Of a DNA stretch of 64,000 nt, positions 9,372-19,535 are shown piece by piece (position 1 is the stretch's first letter; every line of letters starts with the position of its first letter). Origin of the DNA: Tepidibacter aestuarii (GTDB lineage Bacteria > Bacillota > Clostridia > Peptostreptococcales > Peptostreptococcaceae); the NCBI RefSeq assembly GCF_934924865.1, contig NZ_OW235315.1, forward strand, positions 868,001 to 932,000, given 5' to 3'. The notes under the pieces were generated by a model. It was not told where the DNA came from. It saw only the letters and a list, made by a program, of their open reading frames with translations, and did no database searches. A program made the translations under genes and the position numbers.

Positions 9372-10754
9372 ATGGGTATGATACATAAATTTTCGTTAAA
9401 TGGAGTTAATATAGGTTTAGATGTAAATAGTGGCGCAGTTCACGTTTTAGACAATGAAGCATATGATGTTTTGGATTATTATAAGGACAAGAATATAGAT
9501 GAGATAGTTGATATTCTAAAGGACAAGTATTCAAAAGAAAAGATAGTTGAAGCATACAATGAAATAAAAACTTTGGAGCAAGAAGGACTTTTATATTCAA
9601 ATGATGAATATGAATATCATCCGAGTTTTGTAAATAGAAAGCCTGTTGTTAAAGCTTTATGTTTACACATGGCTCATGATTGTAATCTAAAATGTAAATA
9701 TTGCTTTGCATCTCAAGGCGACTTTGGTGGAGAAAGAAAGCTTATGAGCTATGAAGTAGGTAAAAAATCATTAGACTACTTACTTGAGAACTCAGGAAAT
9801 AGAAAAAATTTAGAAGTAGACTTCTTTGGTGGAGAACCTTTAATGAACTGGGAAGTAGTAAAAAAACTTGTTGAGTATGGAAATGAAAAAGCTAAAGAAA
9901 AAGGCAAGTTATTTAGATTTACTATTACTACTAATGGTGTTTTATTAGATGATGAAAAAATTGAATATATTAACGAGCATATGCACAATGTAGTATTAAG
10001 CCTTGATGGAAGAAAAGAAATAAACGATGAAATGAGACCTACTTTAAACAATAAAGGTAGCTATGACCTTATAGTTCCTAAGTTTAAAAAATTAGTAGAT
10101 AGTAGAGATAAGAGTAAATACTACTATGTAAGGGGAACATTTACTAGAGATAACTTAGATTTCTCAAAAGATGTACTTCATTTTGCAGATTCAGGGTTTG
10201 ATTTGACATCTGTTGAACCAGTTGTAGATAGTGATGATAACCCATATGCATTAAAAGAAGAAGATATGCCTAAAATATTTGAAGAATATGAAAAATTGGC
10301 AGTAGAATATGCAGATAGAAAAATAAAAGGTGACAATTTTACATTTTTCCACTATATGATAGATTTAGATCAAGGTCCTTGTGTTATTAAAAGGCTTACT
10401 GGATGTGGTGCAGGATGTGAATACATGGCTGTAACACCAGAAGGAGATTTATATCCTTGTCATCAATTTGTTGGAAATGAAGACTTTAAACTAGGTAATA
10501 TACTAGATGAAAATTTAAGCATACCTAGGGATATACAGCTTGAATTCCAGAATGCACATGTATATGCTAAAGAAGAATGTAGAAACTGTTGGGCTAAATT
10601 CTACTGTTCAGGTGGATGTCATGCTAATGCATATAACTTTAATAATGACATATTAAAGCCTTATGAATTAGGGTGTAAGATGCAAAGAAAGCGTACAGAA
10701 TGTGCGATTATGATTAAAGCTAAAATTATGTTGGAGGGAAGCAAAGATGATTAA
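9372..10754 (+). CDS. scfB: ScfB, radical SAM SCIFF-peptide maturase
   Basis: A 460-residue radical SAM/SPASM enzyme that installs thioether bonds in the SCIFF peptide. The first 90 residues fit the RiPP-recognition-type N-terminal domain (HVLDNEAYDVLDYY...). The radical SAM cluster motif is CNLKCKYC (Cys 104, 108, 111). The SPASM region holds further cysteines for two auxiliary clusters (CVIKRLTGCGAGC, LYPCHQF, CRNCWAKFYCSGGC, ELGC). The ATG at 9372 has TAGGAGG upstream. The last 8 bases overlap the carbonic-anhydrase-like gene, so the two are translationally coupled. Confidence 0.95.
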   Translation: MGMIHKFSLNGVNIGLDVNSGAVHVLDNEAYDVLDYYKDKNIDEIVDILKDKYSKEKIVEAYNEIKTLEQEGLLYSNDEYEYHPSFVNRKPVVKALCLHMAHDCNLKCKYCFASQGDFGGERKLMSYEVGKKSLDYLLENSGNRKNLEVDFFGGEPLMNWEVVKKLVEYGNEKAKEKGKLFRFTITTNGVLLDDEKIEYINEHMHNVVLSLDGRKEINDEMRPTLNNKGSYDLIVPKFKKLVDSRDKSKYYYVRGTFTRDNLDFSKDVLHFADSGFDLTSVEPVVDSDDNPYALKEEDMPKIFEEYEKLAVEYADRKIKGDNFTFFHYMIDLDQGPCVIKRLTGCGAGCEYMAVTPEGDLYPCHQFVGNEDFKLGNILDENLSIPRDIQLEFQNAHVYAKEECRNCWAKFYCSGGCHANAYNFNNDILKPYELGCKMQRKRTECAIMIKAKIMLEGSKDD

Positions 10755-11247
10755 GGAGTATGATGGGAAAAAACCTGAAATTCCTCATAGTTGTTTCATA
10801 GCTGAAAGTGCAGATGTTATAGGAAAAGTAAAAATGGGAAAGAATACAAATGTGTGGTATAACTGTGTATTAAGAGGCGATGAAAATGAGATAATGATAG
10901 GTGAAAACACAAATATACAGGATGGCACTGTAGTGCACATAAGTAAAGAAAACAGAACAGAAATAGGAAACTATGTTACAATTGGACATAAAGCAACTAT
11001 ACATGCTTGTAAAATAGGTAATTATAGTTTGATGGGTATGGGGGCTATAATATTAGATGGAGCTGAAATAGGAGATTATACATTAATTGGAGCAGGAAGT
11101 TTAGTTCCTCCTAATAAAAAAATTCCATCAGGTGTACTTGCGTATGGAAACCCTATTAAGGTTATAAGGGAATTGACTCAAGAAGAAAGAAATTCCTTAG
11201 AAAAATCTGCAATAGACTATGTAGAATATGCTAAAAAGCACAAATAG
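10747..11247 (+). CDS. Gamma-carbonic-anhydrase-like hexapeptide-repeat protein
   Basis: This 166-residue left-handed beta-helix protein is of the YrdA/gamma-CA type. The zinc-binding histidine pattern is present: His64, His81 and His86, the last two five residues apart as in the archaeal enzyme Cam. Hexapeptide repeats (IGENTNIQDG, IGNYVTIGHKA, IGNYSLMGMGA) fill the middle and helices close the C-terminus. Many relatives lack measurable carbonic anhydrase activity. It overlaps scfB by 8 bases and precedes secD, but no functional link to either is shown. Confidence 0.9.
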   Translation: MIKEYDGKKPEIPHSCFIAESADVIGKVKMGKNTNVWYNCVLRGDENEIMIGENTNIQDGTVVHISKENRTEIGNYVTIGHKATIHACKIGNYSLMGMGAIILDGAEIGDYTLIGAGSLVPPNKKIPSGVLAYGNPIKVIRELTQEERNSLEKSAIDYVEYAKKHK

Positions 11248-11263
11248 GTTTGGGGGTACATTT

Positions 11264-12508
11264 ATGAAACTTAAAAATTTATCAAAATTCATTAGTTTGT
11301 TTATTATTATTGTATTTTTTGCTTATGCGGCAATAAGTGGAGTGAACATAGGTAAATTTAATATTGATCCTATGCAAGATTCAATAAAACAAGGATTGGA
11401 TTTACAGGGTGGAGTGTTCGTGGTTTACGAAGCTCAAACTGATGCAACAGGAGAAGAACTTAATAAAATTCTAGATCAAACTATAGAGGTATTTAGAAAA
11501 CGTATAGATGGAATGGGAGTTTCTGAACCTGTTATAGTTAAAGAAGGAGAAAAAAGGATAAGAATAGAGCTTCCAGGTGTTAAAAATGCCAAAGATGCAA
11601 TGGATGCTATAGGAAAAACAGCGCAACTTAAATTTATGAAAGAAGATGGAACCGTAGTTGTAACTGGTAAAGAAGTTAAAACTTCAGAGGTTAAATTTGA
11701 TTCAAAAACTAATGAACCTATAGTTTCGTTAGAGTTCAATAGCGAAGGAGCTAAGAAGTTTGCAGATGCAACTAGAGAACTTGCACCTACAAACTCTCCG
11801 ATAGTTATAGTTCTTGATGAAGAAATTATATCAGCTCCAAGGGTTAGCGTAGAAATTCCAGATGGACAGGCTGTAATAAATGGTAACTTTACTGTTGAAA
11901 GTGCTGCAGAACTTTCTAACTTGATAAGAGCCGGAGCACTTCCTGTAGAATTTAAAGAAGTTCAAACATCTACTGTTACTGCAAGTCTTGGAGAAGATGC
12001 GCTTAACAAGAGTGTAAAAGGAGCTGCTATAGGGATACTTTTAGTAATGCTTTATATGTTATTTTACTATAGACTTCCAGGGTTAATTGCTGATATAGCT
12101 CTTACAGCATATATTCTTATAATTATGTATATATACGCACAAATGCAAGTAACACTTACTCTTCCGGGAATAGCTGCACTTATATTATCGGTAGGTATGG
12201 CAGTTGATGCGAATGTAATAATATTTGAGAGAATAAAAGAAGAACTTAGAAATGGAAAATCGCTTAGAGCATCTATTGATTCGGGATTTTCAAAGGCACT
12301 TGGAACTATAATGGATTCAAATATAACTACATTTATAGCAGGTGTTGTCTTATTTAAATTTGGGACGGGCCCTATAAGAGGATTTGCTCTTACTTTAATA
12401 ATAGGTATAATAGCATCTTTCTTTACAGCTATAGTTATTACAAAAACATTAATGAAATCATTAGTCCATGCTAATATAATAAAAAACAAAAAGTTTTTTG
12501 GAGCTTAG
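11264..12508 (+). CDS. secD: SecD, protein-export membrane subunit
   Basis: SecD and SecF use the proton gradient to complete protein export. The 414-residue product has an N-terminal helix, the DLQGGVFVVYEA motif, the periplasmic P1-type domain (FRKRIDGMGVSEP, IRIELPGV) and five C-terminal helices with LSVGMAVDANVIIFERIKEE. The start at 11264 is chosen for GGGGG 6 bases upstream. secF begins 11 bases after its stop. Confidence 0.96.
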   Translation: MKLKNLSKFISLFIIIVFFAYAAISGVNIGKFNIDPMQDSIKQGLDLQGGVFVVYEAQTDATGEELNKILDQTIEVFRKRIDGMGVSEPVIVKEGEKRIRIELPGVKNAKDAMDAIGKTAQLKFMKEDGTVVVTGKEVKTSEVKFDSKTNEPIVSLEFNSEGAKKFADATRELAPTNSPIVIVLDEEIISAPRVSVEIPDGQAVINGNFTVESAAELSNLIRAGALPVEFKEVQTSTVTASLGEDALNKSVKGAAIGILLVMLYMLFYYRLPGLIADIALTAYILIIMYIYAQMQVTLTLPGIAALILSVGMAVDANVIIFERIKEELRNGKSLRASIDSGFSKALGTIMDSNITTFIAGVVLFKFGTGPIRGFALTLIIGIIASFFTAIVITKTLMKSLVHANIIKNKKFFGA

Positions 12509-12519
12509 GGGGGAATAAT

Positions 12520-13380
12520 ATGAAGATAATAGAAAAAACGAAGTTATGGTTTGGATTATCCCTTGCTATTATGGCTATAGGACTTGTAATAATACTTACA
12601 ACTGGACTTAACTTTGGAATAGATTTTACAGGTGGAACATTAATGGAGATAAATCTTCATAAAGTTGTTTCAACAGAGGAAATAAGAACTGTAACAGATG
12701 AATATGACAAAGATATGACTATAAACTTTGTAGGAGAAAAAAAAGAGACTATTCAGATAAAGACAAAAAAAGATTTTGATTCAGATAAGAGACAAGAGGT
12801 ATTTAATAAATTTAAAGAAACATATAATTTAGAGGAAACTCAACCTGAAAAGGCAGAGCAATTTGGAGCTACAGTAGGTAAGGAAATAAGAAATAATGCG
12901 ATTATATCAACTCTAATAGCTGCTGTTGGTATGCTTATATATGTAAGTTTTAGATTCGAATTTTCATATGGGATAGCATCTATAATAGCGCTTGTGCACG
13001 ATGTTATAATATTAATATGTGCGTATGCTGTATTTAGAGTCCCTGTTAACAGCCCGTTCGTTGCAGCAGTTCTTACTGTTGTTGGATACTCTATAAATGA
13101 TACAATAGTTGTATTTGATAGAATAAGAGAAAATATGAAGCATGCTAAGAAAAACGATTATGCAAGTATTGCAAATCAAAGTATATCTCAGACTATATCA
13201 AGATCTATTAATACATCTCTTACTACATTAGTAGCTATAATATCGCTTTATGTAATAGGAGTTGAGGCTATTAAAGATTTTACACTTCCTTTGATAGTTG
13301 GAATGGCTGCTGGAACATATTCATCTATATTCATAGCCAGCCCAGCATGGGTGTTGATTAAGCAAAAGACTAAATTTTAG
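12520..13380 (+). CDS. secF: SecF, protein-export membrane subunit
   Basis: This 286-residue partner of SecD has the GIDFTGGTLMEI motif after the first helix, a short extracytoplasmic domain, and a helical bundle containing VGYSINDTIVVFDRIREN. The ribosome binding site is GGGGG. It is closely spaced to secD (11 bases) and followed by a terminator, so it ends the yajC-secDF neighbourhood. Confidence 0.96.
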   Translation: MKIIEKTKLWFGLSLAIMAIGLVIILTTGLNFGIDFTGGTLMEINLHKVVSTEEIRTVTDEYDKDMTINFVGEKKETIQIKTKKDFDSDKRQEVFNKFKETYNLEETQPEKAEQFGATVGKEIRNNAIISTLIAAVGMLIYVSFRFEFSYGIASIIALVHDVIILICAYAVFRVPVNSPFVAAVLTVVGYSINDTIVVFDRIRENMKHAKKNDYASIANQSISQTISRSINTSLTTLVAIISLYVIGVEAIKDFTLPLIVGMAAGTYSSIFIASPAWVLIKQKTKF

Positions 13381-13398
13381 TATAAGATATTGACATTG

Positions 13399-13436
13399 AG
13401 CCTCGTATTATTTTCAAAATAATATGGGGCTTTTTA
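13399..13436 (+). terminator. Intrinsic terminator after secF
   Basis: The arms 13399-13414 and 13416-13431 are complementary with G-U pairs, and TTTTT follows. The innermost A-T pairs open to form the loop. Confidence 0.75.
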
Positions 13437-13538
13437 TTCTTTAGGTAAATAAGAAATAGATTTTAGATGTAGGGCCTACACTTTGAGTGGGTTTAAGGAA
13501 AAATATTTTTAAAGATTTTTTTAATGAGAGGTGCTCTT

Positions 13539-15203
13539 ATGATTAAAACAGGCTATAGAAACTTGAAAAGATCTAGCAATATAGTACAAATATTATTGAA
13601 GTATGGTTTTAGTTTTGTTGTGGAAAAATTGAAAATAGATGGAATAGCATATAAAATGCCACTAACGCCTAATAAAGAAATACAGAATATGAGTACCGGA
13701 GAAAGAGTAAGAAGAGCTATTGAAGAGCTTGGACCCACATTCGTAAAGCTAGGTCAAATAATGAGTACTAGAACTGACATGCTAGACCCAGAGATAATAG
13801 AAGAATTATCAAAGCTTCAAAACAACGTCAAAAGTTTTGATATAAAAGAAGCTAGAGACACTTTTGTAAGTGAAATGGGTCTTGAAATTGAAGAAGTTTT
13901 TAATGATTTTAATGAAACTCCTATAGGTGCAGCTTCTATAGGGCAGGCTTATGTAGCTAAGCTAAAGGATGGTAAGGATGTAATAGTTAAAATACAAAGA
14001 CCTAATATAGAAAATATTATAAAATCTGATTTAGAGATGCTTCATCTTATTGGAAAAGTAATAGAAGAATACTATAAGGAAACCGTAGTTGATTTTAGTG
14101 AAGCAATAGAAGAATTTTCTGTTACTATAATGAGAGAGCTTGACTATACATTTGAGGCTAGGAACTGTGAAAAGTTTAGAGAAATATTTAAGGATGATAG
14201 TCATGTATATATTCCTAAAATATACTGGAATATATCATCTAAAAAAGTTCTTGTAATGGAAAAAATAAATGGAATAAGCGTAAGTGATATAAATTCTATA
14301 AAGAGCATGGGATGGGATACTACGGAAATTGCTAATGTAGGAGCTATGTCATTTATGAAGCAGGTATTTTTTTATGGATTTTTTCATGCAGATCCACATC
14401 CCGGCAATATATTCGCAATAGACAAGGGCAAAATAGCTTTTATAGACTTTGGAATAGTTGGATTAATAGATAATATAACATTGAATTTTATAACAGATAT
14501 ATTCTTTGCAAGCATAAACAAAGACGTAGATAAAATAATAGATTCGTTAATAGAACTGGACGCTATAAGCGAGAGTACAAATGTACGAAAATTAAGAGAA
14601 GAAATAAGCTTTTTTATACACTATTATTACGATATGCCTATTAAGATGATAAATATAACGGAAATATTGAACGAGTTTATGAGATTTAGCAGAAAAAATA
14701 AAGTAAAGCTGCCTTCTCAATTTTCACTTTTGGCAAGAGCTATAATAACTCTTGAAGGTACGGCTAAAAAATTAAATCCTGATTTTGCGTTATCTACAAT
14801 AGTAAAGGACTTTATAAAAGAGTTTTATTTAAACAAGTTTAAGCCGGATAAAGTTCTATTAAAATCGAAATCTTATGTAGAACAAGCACTTACTGATTTT
14901 AAAGTCATACCAAGGCAGATAAAGCTTCTTTTGAGACACCTAGAAAAAAATGAAGTTAAATTTACTATAGATGAAATAAAATTTACAAATCTAGAAAAAG
15001 AAATAAACAATATGACCAATAAACTAGCTGTGAGTCTTATATTATCGTCTACAATAGTAGGATCATCTATGATTATAACTACAAAGACAGGACCTAGCAT
15101 AAAAGGGTTTGCTCTTTTGGGTATAATTGGATTTTTAATAGCAACTGTAATGGGGTTGTATTTGACAATATCTATATTAATGTCAAGTAAAAATAAACGA
15201 TAG
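13539..15203 (+). CDS. ABC1/AarF/UbiB-family atypical kinase
   Basis: This 554-residue protein belongs to the UbiB/ADCK family. It shows the family signature ELGPTFVKLGQIMSTR (KxGQ), an alanine-rich loop (IGAASIGQAYVAKLKDG) with the invariant Lys in VIVKIQRP, FFHADPHPGNIF (catalytic loop) and AFIDFGIVG (metal-binding DFG). Two hydrophobic segments at the C-terminus anchor it in the membrane. In quinone makers UbiB supports ubiquinone assembly; this anaerobe probably uses it for another lipid task. ATG 13539 follows GAGAGGTG; the ATG at 13524 overlaps that site. Confidence 0.88.
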   Translation: MIKTGYRNLKRSSNIVQILLKYGFSFVVEKLKIDGIAYKMPLTPNKEIQNMSTGERVRRAIEELGPTFVKLGQIMSTRTDMLDPEIIEELSKLQNNVKSFDIKEARDTFVSEMGLEIEEVFNDFNETPIGAASIGQAYVAKLKDGKDVIVKIQRPNIENIIKSDLEMLHLIGKVIEEYYKETVVDFSEAIEEFSVTIMRELDYTFEARNCEKFREIFKDDSHVYIPKIYWNISSKKVLVMEKINGISVSDINSIKSMGWDTTEIANVGAMSFMKQVFFYGFFHADPHPGNIFAIDKGKIAFIDFGIVGLIDNITLNFITDIFFASINKDVDKIIDSLIELDAISESTNVRKLREEISFFIHYYYDMPIKMINITEILNEFMRFSRKNKVKLPSQFSLLARAIITLEGTAKKLNPDFALSTIVKDFIKEFYLNKFKPDKVLLKSKSYVEQALTDFKVIPRQIKLLLRHLEKNEVKFTIDEIKFTNLEKEINNMTNKLAVSLILSSTIVGSSMIITTKTGPSIKGFALLGIIGFLIATVMGLYLTISILMSSKNKR

Positions 15204-15624
15204 ATATATTTCCACGGCAATAGATTATTAATTATATAGTTGGGTAAAATATTTAAAACTAAATTATATAGTAAATTTAATAATAGTATTTGTAATAAAA
15301 CGGAAGCATTGACGAATTTTTTTATAATGAATAGTAAATTATAATACTTTGAATCGCTATAAATATAATTTAAGTTATGAGTTTTAAAAAAAGTCTGCAT
15401 TTAGAATGTTTAGAATAAAGACTTTTTTATTGATAAAATTGATTTTACAATATATAATATAATTGTTATTTGTGACTTTTTATATCAAGATTTGAATTAA
15501 ATTTCATTATTATACAGATATAAGTCGCAAAATTAAACTCGATTGTATGGAATATTATAATTTTAATTATAGAGTAGACATAATTATATTGAGTATAAGA
15601 GATAGTTTTAGGGAGGAATAAATA
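15204..15624 (+). other. 421-bp intergenic region between the ABC1 kinase gene and apt
   Basis: No credible gene is present. The region holds a fragment similar to the end of the dispersed repeat (AGCATTGACGAATTTTTTT, about 15304-15323). A 10-bp stem (15387-15396 with 15419-15428, 22-nt loop, T-run) may be a terminator. The last 200 bases are A/T-rich leader for apt, with no promoter I can place confidently. Confidence 0.5.
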
Positions 15625-16137
15625 ATGAATTTACAGGAAACAATAAGAAATATAAAGAATTTTCCAAAAGAAGGAATAGACTTTAAGGATATAACTACAT
15701 TATTAAAAGATGGAAAAGCTTTCAAATGTGCTGTAGATCAGATAATAGAAGATTTAAAAGATAAAGATGTAGATGTAATAGTAGGACCTGAGGCAAGAGG
15801 GTTTTTAATGGGAACACCTGTTGCTTATGGGCTTGGAATAGGTTTTGTACCAGTTAGAAAACCTGGAAAGTTACCTGCTGAGACTGAAAAGTTTGAATAT
15901 GATTTAGAGTATGGAACTGATGTCCTTGAGATACATAAAGATGCTATAAAGCCGGGACAAAGAGTGGCTATAGTGGACGACCTTCTTGCAACTGGAGGAA
16001 CTATGGGTGCTGCTGCAAAGCTTATTGAAAAATTAGGTGGAGAAGTAGTTGCTATGGAATTCTTAATAGAATTAGAGTTTTTAAATGGCAGAAAGAAAAT
16101 AGACAATTATCATATTAACTCTTTAATAACATATTAA
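15625..16137 (+). CDS. apt: Apt, adenine phosphoribosyltransferase
   Basis: Apt makes AMP from adenine and PRPP in purine salvage. The 170-residue product begins with the typical [16 protein letters not shown], contains [10 protein letters not shown] and the PRPP-binding loop [17 protein letters not shown], and is full length. GGGAGG precedes the ATG. apt directly upstream of relA/spoT is a common Firmicute order. A hairpin terminator follows. Confidence 0.96.
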   Translation: MNLQETIRNIKNFPKEGIDFKDITTLLKDGKAFKCAVDQIIEDLKDKDVDVIVGPEARGFLMGTPVAYGLGIGFVPVRKPGKLPAETEKFEYDLEYGTDVLEIHKDAIKPGQRVAIVDDLLATGGTMGAAAKLIEKLGGEVVAMEFLIELEFLNGRKKIDNYHINSLITY

Positions 16138-16144
16138 TAAATCA

Positions 16145-16172
16145 AATAGTTGGTAGTGCTACCAACTATTTT
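16145..16172 (+). terminator. Hairpin terminator between apt and relA
   Basis: A perfect 12-bp inverted repeat (16145-16156 with 16159-16170) is followed by a short T-run. It may give partial termination before relA. Confidence 0.7.
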
Positions 16173-16220
16173 CATATATAAAGTGAAACTAAATACATAA
16201 AGTGAAAATAGGGTGATCTT

Positions 16221-18416
16221 ATGTTAGAAAATTTATTACTAAAAATACAACAGTATAGCCCGAGTAGCGATTTAGATTTAATAATAAAGGCTTATAATTT
16301 TGCAGAAAGTGCTCATGAGGGTCAGTATAGAAAATCTGGTGAAAAATATTTTATACATCCTGTAGAAGTTGCTTATATATTAGCTGACTTGGAGATGGAC
16401 ATATATACAATAGCAGCAGGTCTTATGCATGATGTAGTCGAGGATACTCATTATACTTATGATGATATTGCAAAAAGATTTGGAAGAGAAATAGCTGATC
16501 TTGTAGAGGGTGTAACTAAGCTTGGACAAATAGAATATAAATCAAAAGAAGAAACTCAAGCTGAAAATCTTAGAAAAATGTTTATGGCTATGGCAAAGGA
16601 TATAAGAGTTATACTTATAAAACTTGCTGATAGACTTCATAATATGAGAACTCTTAAGTTTATGACTCCTGAAAAAGCTAAGGAAAAAGCAAAAGAAACT
16701 GTCGAAATATACTCTCCTATTGCACATAGATTAGGAATATCTAAGATAAAATGGGAACTTGAAGATATAGGGCTTAGATATCTTGATACTCCGGGATATT
16801 ACGAGCTCGTTGAAAAAGTCGCAAAAAAGAGAAAAGAAAGAGAAGCTTATATAACTAAAGTTATAGATATGCTAGAGGATAGATTTGAAAAATCAAATAT
16901 AAAATGTGATATATACGGTAGACCTAAACATTTTTATAGTATATATAGAAAGATGCATTATCAAAACAAGAGCTTTGAAGAAATATACGATTTGATGGCT
17001 GTAAGAGCGCTTGTTGAAAATGTAAAGGATTGTTACGCAGTGCTTGGAATAGTTCATACTATATGGAAACCTATGCCTGGTAGATTCAAGGACTATATAG
17101 CTATGCCAAAGCCTAATATGTATCAATCGCTTCATACAACAGTTGTAGGGCCTGATGGAGAACCTCTTGAGATTCAAATAAGAACTCGAGAGATGCACAA
17201 AATAGCCGAATACGGTATTGCAGCTCATTGGAAATATAAGCAAGGAGATACAAATAATCAAGGAAATACAAGTAATCAAGAAGATAATATGGACATAAAG
17301 CTTTCATGGCTTAGACAGATGATGGAATGGCAAAAGGATCTAAATGATCCTAAAGAGTTTATGGAAGCCCTTAAAATAGATTTATTCACAAACCAGGTAT
17401 TCGTATTTACGCCAAAAGGAGATGTTATAGAACTTCCGGCAGGATCTACTCCTATAGATTTTGCATATAGAGTTCATACTGGTGTTGGTAATAGGTGTAT
17501 TGGAGCAAAGATAGATGGAAGAATAGTTCCACTTGATTATAAACTAAAAAATGGAAATATAGTAGAAATTATAAGATCAGCTCACAGTAATGGTCCTAGT
17601 AGAGATTGGATTAATATAGTTAAGACTTCTCATGCTAAAAACAGGATAAGACAGTGGTTTAAAAAAGAAAGAAGAGAAGAAAATATCCAAAGAGGAAGGG
17701 AATTACTTGAAAAAGAAGTTAAAAGACAAGGATATGTTTTAAGTGAATTCTTGAGAACTAAGAATATAAATGCAATATCTAAGAAATTTAATCAACCAAC
17801 TGATGATGATTTATATGCAACTATTGGATATGGTGGTCTTATAGTTTCACAAGTTATGTCAAAATTGAGAGATTTGTATGAAAAAGATAATCAAAAACAA
17901 ATTATAGATACTAAGATTGAAGAAACTATAAACGAAAAAGAATATAAAAGCAAAAGGAAGACAAGTAGCCAAGGTGTTGTTGTAAAAGATGTTGATAATA
18001 TATTAGTTAGAATAGCTAAATGCTGTAATCCTCTTCCAGGAGATGATATAATTGGCTATATAACTAAAGGGAGAGGTGTTTCTATTCATAGAAAGGACTG
18101 TCCTAATATCAATACAAATAACACTGAGTCAGTTAGTAGATCGATTGAAGTTGAATGGGATTTAAATAAAAAAGTAAGATTTGAAGCTGAAATACAGGTT
18201 AAGTCACATGATAGAAGGGGAATCATTACTGAAATAACGCATGTGTTTACGGTAGATAAGATATCTTTGAATGGAATAAATGCTAGAACTAATAAAGATA
18301 AACTTGTTAATATGAGTTTATTGCTTGAAATTGATAGTATAAAAGAACTTAATAATTTAATGAAAAAAGTCAAAAATATACCTGGCGTTATAGATGTATA
18401 TAGGGTTATAAATTAA
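16221..18416 (+). CDS. relA: RelA/SpoT bifunctional (p)ppGpp synthetase/hydrolase
   Basis: This 731-residue Rel enzyme makes and breaks the stringent-response alarmone. Domains in order: HD hydrolase (residues about 40-200, with HPVEVAYI and the catalytic HDVVEDT), synthetase (about 220-370, with [13 protein letters not shown] and EIQIRT), TGS (about 395-455), a linker, the conserved-cysteine region ([14 protein letters not shown]), and a C-terminal ACT domain. The intact HDVVEDT motif argues that hydrolase activity is kept. It is followed after 14 bases by dtd, as in Bacillus. Confidence 0.96.
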   Translation: MLENLLLKIQQYSPSSDLDLIIKAYNFAESAHEGQYRKSGEKYFIHPVEVAYILADLEMDIYTIAAGLMHDVVEDTHYTYDDIAKRFGREIADLVEGVTKLGQIEYKSKEETQAENLRKMFMAMAKDIRVILIKLADRLHNMRTLKFMTPEKAKEKAKETVEIYSPIAHRLGISKIKWELEDIGLRYLDTPGYYELVEKVAKKRKEREAYITKVIDMLEDRFEKSNIKCDIYGRPKHFYSIYRKMHYQNKSFEEIYDLMAVRALVENVKDCYAVLGIVHTIWKPMPGRFKDYIAMPKPNMYQSLHTTVVGPDGEPLEIQIRTREMHKIAEYGIAAHWKYKQGDTNNQGNTSNQEDNMDIKLSWLRQMMEWQKDLNDPKEFMEALKIDLFTNQVFVFTPKGDVIELPAGSTPIDFAYRVHTGVGNRCIGAKIDGRIVPLDYKLKNGNIVEIIRSAHSNGPSRDWINIVKTSHAKNRIRQWFKKERREENIQRGRELLEKEVKRQGYVLSEFLRTKNINAISKKFNQPTDDDLYATIGYGGLIVSQVMSKLRDLYEKDNQKQIIDTKIEETINEKEYKSKRKTSSQGVVVKDVDNILVRIAKCCNPLPGDDIIGYITKGRGVSIHRKDCPNINTNNTESVSRSIEVEWDLNKKVRFEAEIQVKSHDRRGIITEITHVFTVDKISLNGINARTNKDKLVNMSLLLEIDSIKELNNLMKKVKNIPGVIDVYRVIN

Positions 18417-18430
18417 AGGGGGCTGTTATT

Positions 18431-18880
18431 ATGAGAGCTGTTGTTCAAAGAGTTTCCAACTCAAGTGTTACAGTTGACCAAAATGTAGTTGGAAAGATAG
18501 ATAAAGGGATTATGGTTTTATTAGGAATAAATGATGATGATAATTCAAAAGATGTAGAATATTTAGTTGATAAGATTGTTAATTTAAGAATATTTGAAGA
18601 TGAAAATGAAAAAATGAATTTATCTTTATTAGATATAAAAGGAGAACTTTTAGTTGTATCTCAATTTACTCTTTATGGTGATTGTAGAAAAGGGAGAAGA
18701 CCTAACTTTACAGATGCTGCAAAACCTGATAAGGCTGTGCCTTTATATGAAGAATTTATAGATAAAGCTAAAAAATATGGAATAAAAGTGGAAACAGGTA
18801 AGTTTGGGGCTCATATGAAGGTTGATATTATGAATGATGGCCCTGTAACTCTTTTAATAGATTCAAAGAAGAACTTCTAA
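18431..18880 (+). CDS. dtd: Dtd, D-aminoacyl-tRNA deacylase
   Basis: Dtd removes D-amino acids (and glycine from tRNA-Ala) mischarged to tRNA. The 149-residue product starts [16 protein letters not shown] and holds both active-site motifs, SQFTLYGD and [11 protein letters not shown]. It lies 14 bases after relA with GGGGG as ribosome binding site, and 13 bases before a metallo-hydrolase gene. Confidence 0.96.
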   Translation: MRAVVQRVSNSSVTVDQNVVGKIDKGIMVLLGINDDDNSKDVEYLVDKIVNLRIFEDENEKMNLSLLDIKGELLVVSQFTLYGDCRKGRRPNFTDAAKPDKAVPLYEEFIDKAKKYGIKVETGKFGAHMKVDIMNDGPVTLLIDSKKNF

Positions 18881-18893
18881 GGGGGTATTTTTT

Positions 18894-19511
18894 ATGTTTT
18901 TAGAGAAAGTAGTGGCTGGGGTATACGGTGTAAACTGTTATATACTAGGTGATGTTGAAACTAAAAAATGTGCAGTAATAGATCCAGGCGGAGCCTGTGA
19001 TGAAATATTAGATATTATAAAAAATAATCAATTGAATTTAGATTATATAATACTCACTCATGGTCATGCTGACCATATAGGAGCTGTTAAGGAATTAAAA
19101 GAAAAAACAGGTGCTAATATATTAGCGCATAGAGAAGAAGAAATAGTATTAACTAATAGTCAAAATAACTTAACATATATGATGGGCGGAAGCATAGAAA
19201 TTGAGGCTAATAAATATTTAACTGATGGACAAACTATAGAATTAGGAAATCTGAAGCTTCAAATAATCCATACTCCAGGGCATACTCCGGGAGGTATGTG
19301 CATAAAGGTAAATGACTTACTGTTTACAGGAGATACATTATTCAGATCATCTATAGGAAGAACGGACCTGTTTGGTGGAGACTATGATAAAATAATAGAA
19401 TCTGTAAATAGATTATCTGAATTAGATGAGAACTTAAAAGTACTTCCAGGGCATGGACCTGCTAGTACTATAGAGATAGAGAAACTGAATAATCCATATA
19501 TTAAGAGTTAA
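18894..19511 (+). CDS. Metallo-beta-lactamase-fold hydrolase (glyoxalase II-like)
   Basis: This 205-residue protein has the metal-binding motif HGHADHIG (His56, His58, Asp60, His61), a later His in TPGHTPGG, the Asp in FTGDTLF and the final His in LPGHGPAS. It is the length of the YcbL/glyoxalase II-like group common in Firmicutes between dtd and hemZ. Candidate substrates are S-lactoylglutathione-like thioesters or other esters; not determinable here. Confidence 0.88.
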   Translation: MFLEKVVAGVYGVNCYILGDVETKKCAVIDPGGACDEILDIIKNNQLNLDYIILTHGHADHIGAVKELKEKTGANILAHREEEIVLTNSQNNLTYMMGGSIEIEANKYLTDGQTIELGNLKLQIIHTPGHTPGGMCIKVNDLLFTGDTLFRSSIGRTDLFGGDYDKIIESVNRLSELDENLKVLPGHGPASTIEIEKLNNPYIKS

Positions 19512-19535
19512 GAGAAAGGTTAAGGCGAGAAATTA

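Noticed and set aside
12067..12489. A 140-codon minus-strand frame inside secD
   Set aside because: It is fully antisense to the conserved membrane half of SecD; hydrophobic codons on one strand produce long open frames on the other.
15304..15323. A full copy of the dispersed repeat between the ABC1 kinase gene and apt
   Set aside because: Only the 3' block (AGCATTGACGAATTTTTTT) is recognisable; too short to count as a full copy, so it is mentioned only as a fragment.
14873..15400. A 175-codon open frame on the minus strand across the end of the ABC1 kinase gene
   Set aside because: It lies mostly antisense to the conserved kinase gene, has no convincing ribosome binding site, and its composition is that of a shadow frame.
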